Shown here: positions 33,301-41,730 of the stretch, one piece after another
Numbering within the stretch: the stretch's first letter is position 1
How the letters are laid out: each line of letters begins with the position of its first letter
Source: Aestuariivirga litoralis
GTDB taxonomy: Bacteria; Pseudomonadota; Alphaproteobacteria; Rhizobiales; Aestuariivirgaceae
Assembly (NCBI RefSeq): GCF_003234965.1
Contig: NZ_QKVK01000008.1
Span: forward strand, 152,431 to 216,430
Length of the DNA stretch: 64,000 nucleotides
Reading direction: 5' to 3'
Program-made: the position numbers and the translations under genes
The notes under the pieces: model-generated
What the model was told of the DNA's origin: nothing
What the model saw: only the letters and a program-made list of their open reading frames with translations
The model's database searches: none

Positions 33301-33841
33301 AATACCTGTGGAGCACCTGCCGATCTGCAACGCACTTGTTCTGCACGCGCTCGGAAAGGGCCCGGAGCCCGGGGAGACTTCAGAGCTGGAGGCTTTTCGA
33401 TCCTGGATTCTCTATGAGAGCGGCGCAATGGGGGCAGACGACTACGAGTGTGTGGTCGTACTGAACCAGCTTGAATTTGAGGATGATCGAGTCAGGTTCG
33501 TTCTCGGTCTGGATGATGACGCGCCAATCTCCGATGCGCAGCGCCTGGCTCACGCGAGGGAGTTCATTGACGCGTATGGAGACGATGGCAACAATGATCC
33601 TCACTACGCCGAGTGCTTTCAGTTGCCAGCGCCATCTGGCTCCAAGGTTTTCTACTGCTGTGTGGCCGAGTTGGCCGGGCAGAGCGGGATATTTGCCGAT
33701 TGGTATGGCTGCTACCTGGATCGGGGTGAGTTCTTCGACAGGCTGCGCCACGATGGGTATTGGGTTCTCAGTGATCCAGCGTCGAGAATTCCCAACGACA
33801 CCATTTTCGCCCGTTGGTATCATCCGGAACGTCGAATCTGA
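33284..33841 (+). CDS. Hypothetical protein between HD and ExoI-like genes
   Basis: A 185-residue acidic protein of unknown family. It starts at 33284 (MPQLPEIPVEHLPIC), 17 bases before the HD stop, with GGAGAGGAG directly upstream. Its residues are unusually rich in Asp/Glu in the middle (FVLGLDDDAPISDAQ, AYGDDGNNDPHYAEC) and aromatic near the end (FADWYGCYLD, HDGYWVL). No catalytic or membrane motif is seen. An acidic surface could mimic DNA or make it an inhibitor of the neighbouring nuclease, but that is speculation. Overlap with the HD gene implies coupled translation. Confidence 0.6.
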   Translation: MPQLPEIPVEHLPICNALVLHALGKGPEPGETSELEAFRSWILYESGAMGADDYECVVVLNQLEFEDDRVRFVLGLDDDAPISDAQRLAHAREFIDAYGDDGNNDPHYAECFQLPAPSGSKVFYCCVAELAGQSGIFADWYGCYLDRGEFFDRLRHDGYWVLSDPASRIPNDTIFARWYHPERRI

Positions 33842-33897
33842 CACCCGAGCGAGCTTGTGCTAGCAGTTGATCGAAATTTCGGGGCGGCGAGACGACA

Positions 33898-35304
33898 ATG
33901 TCATTCGTGTTCTATGACACCGAAACAACCGGCAGCAACACATTCTACGATCAGATCCTGCAGTTTGCTGCGATCCGGACTGACGACGCGCTCAAGGAAA
34001 TAGACCGATTCGAGATCCGCTGCCGCATACAGCCTCATGTTTTACCTGCTCCCGGTGCACTCTTGGTCACGGGTGTCACGCTGTGTCAGCTGTCTGATCC
34101 AGGCCTCCCATCCCACTTCGAAATGGCTGCTGCCATTCACGCCAAGCTCACCGAGTGGTCGCCCGCCGTATTCGCTGGTTACAACAGTCTTGAGTTCGAT
34201 GAGGGTCTTCTTCGGCAGGCATTCTACCAGTCGCTGCTGCCAGTGTACCTTACCAACACCGGTGGCAGCAGTCGCCTCGACATCCTGCAGTTGGCGCTCG
34301 CGACCAACGAGTTCGCCCCCGGTCTTTTAAAGATTCCCGAACGGGACGATGGCGTACCAACCTTCAGGCTAGACCGTCTCGCCCCTGCCAACGGTTTTCT
34401 CCATCCAAACGCTCACGATGCCATGGCTGACGTGGAAGCGACGGTTTTCCTGGCAAAAACGGTGAAGGAAGGAGCGCCGTGGATCTGGGATCACCTCTTG
34501 AGGATGGGGCAGAAGGCCGAGGCCTTGCGGGAGGCCAAAGCGTCGTCGGTCCGACTTTACACGGAGTTTCGCTTCAACAAGCCCAACCACTGGCTCGTTT
34601 CCGCAATTGACGCCGATCCGTCCAACAAGGGGAACGTGATTGCCTTCAATCTCGCCCATGACCCAGCTGAATTGCTGTCGGTCGGGGATGACTCACTCAG
34701 GAAATGGGTTCTCAGCAAGCCCAAACCGCTGCGGACAATCAAGGCGAACAGTAGTCCTATTCTTCTGAATATCGACATGGCCCAGGGTCGTGCCGATATC
34801 ATGAAGATCGGTGAGGGCGAGATCATGCGGCGCGCCAAAGCGCTTCAGGAATCTTATGAGCTTCGACACCGGTTGCTGAAGGCTTATGTGGAAACCCGGG
34901 AGGTTTACGAGGACTCACCTCATATTGAGGAGCAGATCTACGGAGGTTTTCCGGGATCTGGAGACACGGCACTGATGCGGGAGTTCCATCGTTCTTCGTG
35001 GCCGGCGAGGATCGAGATCGCCAGCCGATTCGAAGATGACAGATTACGCAGGATTGCCAGACGAATAGTGTTCAATCACCGCCCCGATCTTTTCAGTGAG
35101 GATATGAGGCAGGCATTCTCCAAAGCTATCGCACAGAGGTGGTTGGCGAAAGAGAAGGTCAAGTGGCTGACGATCGAAGGCGCCCTTGGCGAAATCGAGG
35201 AACGTCGAGAGGGGTGTTCCTATGAGCAGGCGCTTTCGCTTGAAGCGATGGAGGCATACTTCGTCGACAAGCGGGCATGGGCGGAAGGGCAGTTGGCAGG
35301 CTAG
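33898..35304 (+). CDS. Exodeoxyribonuclease I-like exonuclease
   Basis: A 468-residue protein resembling E. coli ExoI (SbcB): DEDDh motif I FYDTETTGSN at 5-14, motif II in GYNSLEFDEGLLRQAF near 98-113, and motif III HDAMADVEAT near 176-185. A long C-terminal region (about 200-468) corresponds to the ExoI SH3-like and helical domains that clamp single-stranded DNA. The length is close to the usual 475. ExoI degrades single-stranded DNA 3' to 5' in recombination and repair. Here it lies in an accessory region after an HD gene, so it is likely a second, defence- or element-associated copy rather than the housekeeping enzyme, though that cannot be checked within this window. Confidence 0.85.
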   Translation: MSFVFYDTETTGSNTFYDQILQFAAIRTDDALKEIDRFEIRCRIQPHVLPAPGALLVTGVTLCQLSDPGLPSHFEMAAAIHAKLTEWSPAVFAGYNSLEFDEGLLRQAFYQSLLPVYLTNTGGSSRLDILQLALATNEFAPGLLKIPERDDGVPTFRLDRLAPANGFLHPNAHDAMADVEATVFLAKTVKEGAPWIWDHLLRMGQKAEALREAKASSVRLYTEFRFNKPNHWLVSAIDADPSNKGNVIAFNLAHDPAELLSVGDDSLRKWVLSKPKPLRTIKANSSPILLNIDMAQGRADIMKIGEGEIMRRAKALQESYELRHRLLKAYVETREVYEDSPHIEEQIYGGFPGSGDTALMREFHRSSWPARIEIASRFEDDRLRRIARRIVFNHRPDLFSEDMRQAFSKAIAQRWLAKEKVKWLTIEGALGEIEERREGCSYEQALSLEAMEAYFVDKRAWAEGQLAG

Positions 35305-35467
35305 CACATGGGCCATAACGCTCCACGCGCCGTCCTTTGTTCGCGGCGCGACCCGGCCGCAATTGCGATTCTAACGTCTGAACCGACGATGGCGCGTGCC
35401 AAGGGTTGGCCCAAGTGCTCTTCGGTTAGCTCAACTAAGGCAGTCCGATTCGGGAGGAATAGAATTC

Positions 35468-36475
35468 ATGGCTGAAGTGGTTTTCACTGAGAAGATCGAG
35501 GACCTTTATGGAAACGACAAGTTTCTTGATATCTGTATTGGTGATATTCTGCATCCCGATGAAAAACCGGCTGATTACCTTGTGTTATCGTCATTTCCGA
35601 ATGATTACACACCCACACCCAAGTCGTTGATTGGTCGGCTGTCGACGCTCGGCATCAATGTAGCTGATCTTGCTAGCGAGAAGGAAAGGGACTGGCGCAA
35701 GCGGTGGGGATGCTGGGTGGCCGGAGAGGTGAACCTCAGGAAGAAGCCCCTTCGGATCGTGTGCTTTGAGCATGGTTCGGACACCCATCCTAAAAACATC
35801 GTTGGCAATGTTTATAGGACTATTCGCGAGTTCCTGATGGAAGATCAGGATCGTCGCGCCCGCTGCGTGAGGGTTCCGCTCCTTTCAACCGGCGATCAAG
35901 GTTTCGATCGTCTGGAGATGATGTCAGAAATCCTCCGTCAGGCCTATCTGCATCTTGTTCTGGTGGCACCCATCGAGCGTATCCAAGTGTTTCTTGGGCA
36001 GGGATCGGATGACCTGCACAGGCTCTTGTTGCAAGCTGGCGTGGTAATCCAAGCATATCGCACTGAACGTCATGTGACACAGAGCGGGCACCAATTCGAT
36101 TACTTCATCAGTTACCGACAAGTCGACGCGTCCCGCAAGGAGGTACTCGTGGAGTTTCTTCAGTCAAGAGAACCAGCGGCAAACATCTACGTCGATGTGG
36201 ATCAGCTTCAGCCTGGTTCCTACTGGAAGATGAGCCTGGTCAATGCGATGGCTGCTTCGCGCAAGGTAGTCTGTCTTGGAACGGATAGCTATTTCGAATC
36301 ATCCGAATGCATAGACGAGTTTCACATGGCCATGAACTTCAGTTTGGCGAAACGTGGGTTTCTCATCCCTCTTCTGTGTTCTCGGGATATGACCTTCTCC
36401 AAACTCCCTGTATCCATGGCTCGCGTGCAGTGGGTGGATGTTGGTGATCCCCCAAAATTCGAAAAGGCACTTTGA
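35468..36475 (+). CDS. TIR-domain protein with macro-like N-terminal domain
   Basis: A 335-residue protein. Residues about 20-180 look like a macro domain: GDILHPDEKPADYLVLSSF resembles the GDIT...DAIVNAAN start, and PLLSTGDQGF near 137-146 resembles the macro phosphate loop. Residues about 210-325 form a TIR domain: DYFISYRQVD, then YVDVDQLQPGSYW, and SSECIDEF, whose glutamate (E284) matches the catalytic position of NAD-cleaving TIRs. TIR proteins make ADP-ribose-derived signals or deplete NAD; macro domains bind such molecules. The ATG at 35468 has GGGAGG at 35452-35457. It ends in a shared terminator facing an NrtR-type regulator region. Confidence 0.75.
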   Translation: MAEVVFTEKIEDLYGNDKFLDICIGDILHPDEKPADYLVLSSFPNDYTPTPKSLIGRLSTLGINVADLASEKERDWRKRWGCWVAGEVNLRKKPLRIVCFEHGSDTHPKNIVGNVYRTIREFLMEDQDRRARCVRVPLLSTGDQGFDRLEMMSEILRQAYLHLVLVAPIERIQVFLGQGSDDLHRLLLQAGVVIQAYRTERHVTQSGHQFDYFISYRQVDASRKEVLVEFLQSREPAANIYVDVDQLQPGSYWKMSLVNAMAASRKVVCLGTDSYFESSECIDEFHMAMNFSLAKRGFLIPLLCSRDMTFSKLPVSMARVQWVDVGDPPKFEKAL

Positions 36476-36496
36476 AAAAAGCCAAAGTCCTTTTTT
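36463..36496. terminator. Bidirectional intrinsic terminator
   Basis: AAAGG, one bulged C, then ACTTTG at 36463-36474 pairs with CAAAGTCCTTT at 36483-36493 around an eight-base loop, and on the + strand a run of T follows to 36496. The loop is A-rich, so on the - strand a T-rich loop and run are also present. It overlaps the stop codons of the convergent TIR and 57-residue genes and would serve both. Confidence 0.6.
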
Positions 36497-36668
36497 AGAT
36501 CATGTCGATCAGTCGACCCATAGCGTCTACTGCGCGGATGCGGTTGTCTGGATACATTGATTTCACGCTTTTCAGGGCGTTGCTGATGTTGTGCGGATCA
36601 TTCAGCACTTGCTGCACCGTCGTCCAGTTGCCGGTGGATGTTTGGTACTGGATCGCGACGTAAGACAT
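36495..36668 (-). CDS. Small hypothetical protein, 57 residues
   Basis: A 57-residue protein, MSYVAIQYQTSTGNWTTV onward, ending GRLIDMI. The first 20 residues look like two beta strands, then a helix with DPHNISNALKSVKS. AGGA lies about eight bases before the ATG at 36668, which supports a real gene. It reminds me of short phage- and island-borne proteins with an N-terminal strand pair, but I cannot name a family. It lies between the TIR gene and the NrtR-like gene and ends in the shared terminator. Confidence 0.6.
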   Translation of the reverse strand: MSYVAIQYQTSTGNWTTVQQVLNDPHNISNALKSVKSMYPDNRIRAVDAMGRLIDMI

Positions 36669-36732
36669 TGTTGCATCCTCGCAGTCGGAGTGGTCGGTTG
36701 ACGTTTGAGCCGTAAGTGGATCGCTGCTGGCG

Positions 36733-37374
36733 TTACGCCCTCTCGTACAGCATGGCGGGCCTTCGACTGCCGCGCTCCATTGCTCCCGTCTCACGAATCC
36801 ACCCTTTTGCCAGTATCGCTCGGCGGAAATTCCTCTTGTCGAGTGGCTGCCCTTCGACAGCCTCGTAGACTTTCTGGATCTGCGTGAGGGTGAAGCGTGC
36901 CGGCAGCAGAGCGAGGACGAGTGGCTCCCGATCGAGCTTGCCCGCCAGCGCCCCGCGGGCAGCAGTGATGATGTCCGCATGGTCGAATGCCAGCTTCGGA
37001 AGGCTTTGCATTCTGTGCCACTGTGCGTCATCGGCATCTGAGCCGGATTGCAGCGCGTGGTCAGTTGCCGGCACCAGCGCAAAATAGGCTGCCGTCACGA
37101 CACGGTAGCGGGGATCGCGCTTCGGTTCGCTGAAGGTGGCGAAGGCCTCGAGATGGGTGCCCGCGACGCCCGTCTCTTCCTGCAGCTCCCGGGCCGCACA
37201 CTGGTCCAGCGTCTCGTTTTCCTGCAGGAAGCCGCCAGGCAGCGCCCAAGCCCCTTTGAACGGCTCCAGTCCCCGGCGAACGAGCAGGATGCGCAGGTCA
37301 TCGTCCACCACGGTGAAGAGGCAGATGTCGGTGGTCACGGCGGGGCGGGGGTAATCGTAGCAATATTGGGTCAT
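36733..37374 (-). CDS. nrtR: NrtR-type Nudix transcriptional regulator
   Basis: A 213-residue protein with an N-terminal Nudix fold (about 10-140) and a C-terminal winged helix (about 150-213, FTLTQIQKVYEAVEGQPLDKR). The Nudix box GGFLQENETLDQCAARELQEETG is visible from about residue 47, and its REL-EET core appears kept. NrtR proteins sense ADP-ribose or related NAD products and repress NAD-biosynthesis or salvage genes. It is divergent from an ADP-ribosylglycohydrolase gene, with direct and inverted repeats between them. This context supports a sensor of ADP-ribose for the local cluster. The winged helix ends GSRRPAMLYERA, a typical NrtR-like tail. Confidence 0.82.
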   Translation of the reverse strand: MTQYCYDYPRPAVTTDICLFTVVDDDLRILLVRRGLEPFKGAWALPGGFLQENETLDQCAARELQEETGVAGTHLEAFATFSEPKRDPRYRVVTAAYFALVPATDHALQSGSDADDAQWHRMQSLPKLAFDHADIITAARGALAGKLDREPLVLALLPARFTLTQIQKVYEAVEGQPLDKRNFRRAILAKGWIRETGAMERGSRRPAMLYERA

Positions 37375-37376
37375 GG

Positions 37377-37430
37377 TATAAGTGTGTTGACAACACTATC
37401 CCTGTGAATGTATAAGTGTAGACATAACAC
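37377..37430. promoter_or_regulatory. Probable NrtR operator region
   Basis: The 109-base gap between nrtR and the divergent glycohydrolase gene holds TATAAGTGT twice, at 37377-37385 and 37411-37419, 34 bases apart. The first copy runs into a perfect palindrome GTGTTG-A-CAACAC at 37384-37396; the second into GTAGACATAACAC. Such paired GTGT...ACAC sites fit a homodimeric repressor of both genes. Binding by this NrtR is inferred from position. Confidence 0.55.
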
Positions 37431-37483
37431 CTAATGACCTCCCCGCAACAGAATTCCGGAGTCTTTGGTTCCGGACAGGAGAA

Positions 37484-38416
37484 TTGATGACCCTGACTGA
37501 CGACAAGGCCCTGCGTGACCGCGCCCGGGGCGCGTTCCTAGGGCTGGCCGTGGGCGATGCGCTGGGCACCACCCTCGAGTTCAAGCCGAAGGACAGCTAC
37601 CAGCCGCTCACGACCGTTGTCGGGGGAGGGCCGTTCCGGCTGAAGGCAGGCGCGTGGACGGACGACACCTCCATGGCCCTGGCGCTGGCGACCTCGCTCG
37701 TGGAGCGGCGCGGGCTCGACGAGCGCGACCTGATGGAGCGCTTCTGTGCCTGGGCGGAAAAGGGCGTGTATTCCCACAACGGCCGCTGCTTCGACATCGG
37801 CATCACGGTGCGTGGAGCGCTCGGCCGCTTCCGGAAGTCCGGCAACCCGGTGGAGGGCAGCACCGACCCGCAGTCGGCCGGGAACGGCTCACTGATGCGG
37901 TTGGCACCCGTGCCAATTCTCTATGCCTTCGATCCGGAAACCCGGCTCGATGTGGCGCGCCGGCAGAGTGCCGTAACCCATGGCGCCGAGGAGGCAGTGG
38001 AAGCCTGTGCGGCATATGCCGACCTCGTCGCCGAGGCGATCCAGGGGTGGTCAAAGGCCCGGGTGTTCACGCCGCGCAGCGGCTGGGCGCCGGAGAGGGT
38101 CGCCCGCGCCATGCGGATGGAGACGGTTGGCTGGGACCGGAAGCAGGTCAGGGGATCGGGCTACGTGATCCACAGCCTCGAAGCGGCCCTCTGGGCGGTG
38201 GGCAATTCACGAGACTACCGCGAGGCCGTGCTGCTGGCTGCCAACCTCGGCGAGGATGCCGACACGACGGCGGCCATTGCCGGCCAGCTCGCAGGAGCCT
38301 TGTGGGGGGCCTCGGGCATCCCGAAAGAGTGGCTCGACCTCCTCGCCTGGCGCGACCGCATCACGACCCTTGCCGACCGCCTCCATGACATCTCCCTCGA
38401 AAGGACTGCCGCCTGA
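37484..38416 (+). CDS. ADP-ribosylglycohydrolase (DraG family)
   Basis: A 310-residue enzyme (the second residue is also Met) of the DraG/ARH fold. Magnesium-site motifs are visible: GLAVGDALGTTLEF near 20-33, AWTDDTSMALALA near 57-69, GNGSLMRLAPVPI, and GEDADTTAAIAGQLAGALWG near 264-283. The family removes ADP-ribose from proteins or nucleic acids, or cleaves ADP-ribose esters. The stop overlaps or abuts the ATG of the phosphatase gene at 38416, so both are cotranscribed. Location next to NrtR and 1 kb from a TIR enzyme suggests it clears ADP-ribose-type marks or signals. Confidence 0.88.
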   Translation: MMTLTDDKALRDRARGAFLGLAVGDALGTTLEFKPKDSYQPLTTVVGGGPFRLKAGAWTDDTSMALALATSLVERRGLDERDLMERFCAWAEKGVYSHNGRCFDIGITVRGALGRFRKSGNPVEGSTDPQSAGNGSLMRLAPVPILYAFDPETRLDVARRQSAVTHGAEEAVEACAAYADLVAEAIQGWSKARVFTPRSGWAPERVARAMRMETVGWDRKQVRGSGYVIHSLEAALWAVGNSRDYREAVLLAANLGEDADTTAAIAGQLAGALWGASGIPKEWLDLLAWRDRITTLADRLHDISLERTAA

Positions 38417-38985
38417 TGAACCCGCGTACCAGCATCACCCATCCCCTGCAGATTGCCGAGTTTACTTCTCCCACCGCAAAGGGTGCCATCGGCGTCACCT
38501 TCTGTCCCGGCAAGAAGCAACCCGGCGCGCTGACGGGTGCTTGGGACCGTGACCTTTGTATCGACCTCGATGCAATCAAGGCCTGGGGCGCTTCCACTGT
38601 CATTACCCTGATAGAATTCCACGAGATGGAGTCGCTCGAGGTCAGTGACATCGAACAGCAGACAGTGGCCCGCGGCATGGAGTGGCTGCACATGCCGATC
38701 ACCGATTTCTCCCCGCCTGACCAGCGATTTGCTCAGGCGTGGCGCAAGCATGGATCGCGGCTGCTGGAAGAGGTGCGATCCGGGTCGCGCATTCTTGTTC
38801 ATTGCAAGGGCGGCCTTGGTCGTGCGGGGACGGTCTCCGCCCTCATGCTCGTGGAACTGGGGATGAACCCCGAGGATGCAATGAAGGCGGTCAGGAGTGC
38901 TCGGAAGGGTGCGATCGAAACGCGCGAGCAGGAGGACTACGTTCGGTCAAGCAGGGGATTGCGATCTGCAGCTGAAGGTCAGTGA
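38416..38985 (+). CDS. Dual-specificity/CDKN3-like protein phosphatase
   Basis: A 189-residue protein with the Cys-based phosphatase loop HCKGGLGRAGT (HCxxGxxR) at about 134-144 and a general-acid aspartate region MPITDFSPP near 94-102. That combination is typical of dual-specificity and CDKN3-like phosphatases. The C-terminus continues with a helix and a basic tail. It should remove phosphate from proteins, or possibly from small phosphorylated molecules. It shares one base with the upstream glycohydrolase stop and is the last gene of that operon. In this pairing it may act with the glycohydrolase on ADP-ribose-1''-phosphate or on modified proteins, which is inference. Confidence 0.82.
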   Translation: MNPRTSITHPLQIAEFTSPTAKGAIGVTFCPGKKQPGALTGAWDRDLCIDLDAIKAWGASTVITLIEFHEMESLEVSDIEQQTVARGMEWLHMPITDFSPPDQRFAQAWRKHGSRLLEEVRSGSRILVHCKGGLGRAGTVSALMLVELGMNPEDAMKAVRSARKGAIETREQEDYVRSSRGLRSAAEGQ

Positions 38986-39164
38986 AACAGTTGCCGAACC
39001 TGTTGATGATGAGCATCGCCGAGGCGTCTGAGTTCAGAGAGGAGCTCCTGCGGGTCCGTCTCCGGAAAGAACTTTTCCATGTAGGCCAAAACTTCGGGAT
39101 GAGTGGTTTCGTCCACGCCTCCAGAGGACTGAGGTTTGCCGCCCGATGTCTGCCGCCTTCTCAC
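38979..39164 (-). CDS. Possible small gene ahead of the recombinase end
   Basis: A 61-residue frame reading MRRRQTSGGKPQSSGGVDE and then a helical, acidic C-terminus (LAYMEKFFPETDPQELLSELRRLG). The helix is protein-like, and it overlaps the phosphatase end by seven bases tail to tail. No ribosome binding site is obvious. It could be a short regulatory protein, or chance. I include it with low confidence. Confidence 0.35.
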   Translation of the reverse strand: MRRRQTSGGKPQSSGGVDETTHPEVLAYMEKFFPETDPQELLSELRRLGDAHHQQVRQLFH

Positions 39165-39230
39165 TTCGACCGCTCCTCGATATCTCTACGTTTAGAATAG
39201 CAACCTGAAGTATTATATCAAGGTGAGGTA

Positions 39231-40997
39231 TTATTGGGGTTGAGTGGCCGGTGCCAGTGGAGGCTGACCAACTCCTTGATGCCCTTCATTTGTGGCACGT
39301 GATCGGCCAAGTAATTGATTTCGCTGCTGTTCCCAGGGCAGTGGCAACGGACAGGCTCGCCTCAACGAGGAGATCGTCAACGAGGATGGCTGCGTCCCCG
39401 TCAGGATCGCCTCGACAATATCCGGGGCGAGGAAGGCCAGACGGACCCTGTTCGAGATGAGGGCAGGACAGCAATTCTCGGCCTCCGCCAATTCCATGAT
39501 CGTGGCGTACCTGCCTGTCGCCAGTTCATTGAACCACCTGATGGCCCTGAGGATCTCGCGCACCATCCGGTGGTCAGGTTCGGGCAGTGCGTCCTTGGGC
39601 TCGAACACTACCCTCACCTCGTTTCCCGTCCGGAGTTTGTGGCCGTTGAAGACCACCTCGATCGCGGAGGCGGCAAAGGGTGGGGCCTTCCGGGGAAGTC
39701 GGACGTCCAGGCGTTCATAGAGCCACGTACGGTCGATCGATATCCGGATGGTGATCTTGTCCAACTCGATCCTGCGCACCATGTCTCGGATGAGGTTCGT
39801 GTTCCTCCTCAGCTGTCCGTGCAGTTCGTCGGCCAGGGCAGCGGCATTCCTCAATGTCACGTGCAGGCGGCTTGCGGTCGGGACATTGCTGGTAACCCAG
39901 TCCCTGTCGCGAAAGTGTCGAGCCAGGAGATTCACAACGAACTTGTCGAGTTCTGGCGCAGAAAACCGCATCTTGTGCTTGTGGTTCGTGAGTTTTCGGC
40001 GCGTGACCCTCGTGATCAGCGAGCCGGTCACGTAGTACTGATACTTCCTGGTACGACGGTTGGTATGAACCGGACAGAGACGTCCGCCGTCGGTGTCGAA
40101 GATGATACCCCTGAGAAGTGACGGATACGCCCGCTCGCGCTTCTCCTTCTCCCGGTCGGCAACTTTCTGGACCAGGTCCTGTACCTTCGCGAACTGAGCC
40201 GGATCGATGATCGCCTCGTGTCGTCCGGGATAGAGCTGTTCCTTGTGCCTGATCATGCCGGCATAGACAGGGTTTGTGAGGATTGTGCGGAGAGGATGCC
40301 AGGAGAACTTGTTGCCCCCGGTCTCCACCCCCTCCCTGAACACCCGATGCTTCGAGACGATGCCGCATCTCTCAAGGTCCTTCCGGAGTTCACCCATCGA
40401 CTGAAGCTCCACGAAGCGCTGGAAGATGTGCCTGACAATCTCCGCCTCCCCGGGGTTTACGACGAGCTTCTTCTGAGGTGCGTCATAGCCAAGGGCAGGC
40501 CGTCCACCCATCCAGATGCCCTGCCTGGCCGAGGCGGCCATCTTGTCCCTGATCCGGTCCCCCGTCACTTCCCGCTCGAACTGCGCAAAGGTCAAGAGGA
40601 TGTTCAAGGTCAGCCGGCCCATCGAGGAAGCGGTGTTGAACTGCTGGGTCACGGCCACGAAGGAGGCGCCCTGCCGGTCGAGAAGTTCCGACAGCCTTGC
40701 AAAGTCCCGAAGGGACCGAGTCAGCCGATCGATCTTGTAAACGACGATGATGTCAAGCTGGCCCGCCGCCATGTCTGCCAGAAGCTGCCTGAGCGCCGGC
40801 CTGTCGAGGCTACCTCCCGAATAGCCGCCATCTTCATAGATATTCGTCGTCCTGACCCAACCTTCGCTCTTCTGGCTCAGGATGAAGGCCGCGCAGGCGT
40901 CCCGCTGGGCGGCAAGCGAGTTATAGTCTTGGCCGAGGTTCTCGTCCGATGACGTCCGCGTGTAGATGGCGCATCGCACGACCCGAGGATCAGCCAT
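39231..40997 (-). CDS. Large serine recombinase
   Basis: A 588-residue site-specific recombinase. The resolvase catalytic domain spans about 7-150: AIYTRTSS with S16 as nucleophile, then DIIVVYKIDRLTRSLRDF with its arginines, and FAQFEREVTGDRIRDKMAAS. A Recombinase domain follows (about 165-270, GYDAPQKKLVVNPGEAEIVRHIF), then a long C-terminal DNA-binding region. Large serine recombinases integrate and excise phages and islands at short att sites. It overlaps the upstream DUF2924 gene by eight bases, an arrangement I know from other alphaproteobacteria. It is likely the mobility gene of the island to its left, though att sites could not be located. Confidence 0.9.
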   Translation of the reverse strand: MADPRVVRCAIYTRTSSDENLGQDYNSLAAQRDACAAFILSQKSEGWVRTTNIYEDGGYSGGSLDRPALRQLLADMAAGQLDIIVVYKIDRLTRSLRDFARLSELLDRQGASFVAVTQQFNTASSMGRLTLNILLTFAQFEREVTGDRIRDKMAASARQGIWMGGRPALGYDAPQKKLVVNPGEAEIVRHIFQRFVELQSMGELRKDLERCGIVSKHRVFREGVETGGNKFSWHPLRTILTNPVYAGMIRHKEQLYPGRHEAIIDPAQFAKVQDLVQKVADREKEKRERAYPSLLRGIIFDTDGGRLCPVHTNRRTRKYQYYVTGSLITRVTRRKLTNHKHKMRFSAPELDKFVVNLLARHFRDRDWVTSNVPTASRLHVTLRNAAALADELHGQLRRNTNLIRDMVRRIELDKITIRISIDRTWLYERLDVRLPRKAPPFAASAIEVVFNGHKLRTGNEVRVVFEPKDALPEPDHRMVREILRAIRWFNELATGRYATIMELAEAENCCPALISNRVRLAFLAPDIVEAILTGTQPSSLTISSLRRACPLPLPWEQQRNQLLGRSRATNEGHQGVGQPPLAPATQPQ

Positions 40998-41439
40998 CCC
41001 TGTCCCGCCGTGACTTGCCGTTCAGCCCAAAGAACGACGTTCCAGACCGGCGCTTGCCCACAATCCGGGTGGCGACTTCACTGAGAGAACTGAAGATCTG
41101 GCCCTCGTGGACGAACAGGCCGTTCTTCACGGCCAAAACCTCGTGGACCTTTCCCTTGTACTCCCGGAGCAGTCGTGTCCTTGGCTTCATCTGCTGGGCG
41201 CAGCCGTGGCCACTTGCTTCCCTCACCCTGGACTGGCCTTGGGCAATGCGAAGGATCGCGTCGCATCGGCCCACCGCGTCGTGCTCAAGCTCCTGGACCC
41301 GGTACGCAATCGCGAGGCGCAGGAGCTTTGCGCTCAGCTTGTTCCCAGCCTCGCTGTTGAAGTGAAGGTACCACTGCTCGCGCAGCTGGACGATATCCAG
41401 CAGTTCAAGGCGCGGAAGGAGGTGATCAGCACGTTCCAT
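40990..41439 (-). CDS. DUF2924-like protein partner of serine recombinase
   Basis: About 149 residues from the ATG at 41439, which has GAGG at a good distance; an in-frame ATG at 41445 is too close to that site. The sequence has LREQWYLHFNSEAGNKLSAKLLRLAIAYRVQELEHDAVGR, typical of DUF2924, then a basic region and a C-terminal GQIFSSLSEVATRIVGKRRSGTSFFGL, which resembles the short SAP/HU-like tail seen in this family. DUF2924 proteins are encoded directly before large serine recombinases in alphaproteobacteria and are presumed to help DNA binding. It overlaps the recombinase start by eight bases. Confidence 0.8.
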   Translation of the reverse strand: MERADHLLPRLELLDIVQLREQWYLHFNSEAGNKLSAKLLRLAIAYRVQELEHDAVGRCDAILRIAQGQSRVREASGHGCAQQMKPRTRLLREYKGKVHEVLAVKNGLFVHEGQIFSSLSEVATRIVGKRRSGTSFFGLNGKSRRDRDG

Positions 41440-41730
41440 GGACATGCCTCACGACTGGGAGCGGCAGCAAACAATGCGACCTCAATCCGGTCAGAACGCT
41501 GCTAACTGAGCAGAGTTCCAGCTAATTGGTCACATCGCAATTGTGGTCAGTCAAGGCGGATACTAGGCTTTCAGAAGTGAGTACCGGAGAACATCCTCCG
41601 GGGACCTGACCATTCGGAGCAAGTGCCTCTCTTGAGTAAATTTTGGTCAGGCCGATCAGGCGAACAGCCGTATCCTTCTACCAGAAGTGCAGTCCAAGTG
41701 CCTGGCAACACACAGTCATGGAGAGCTTGC

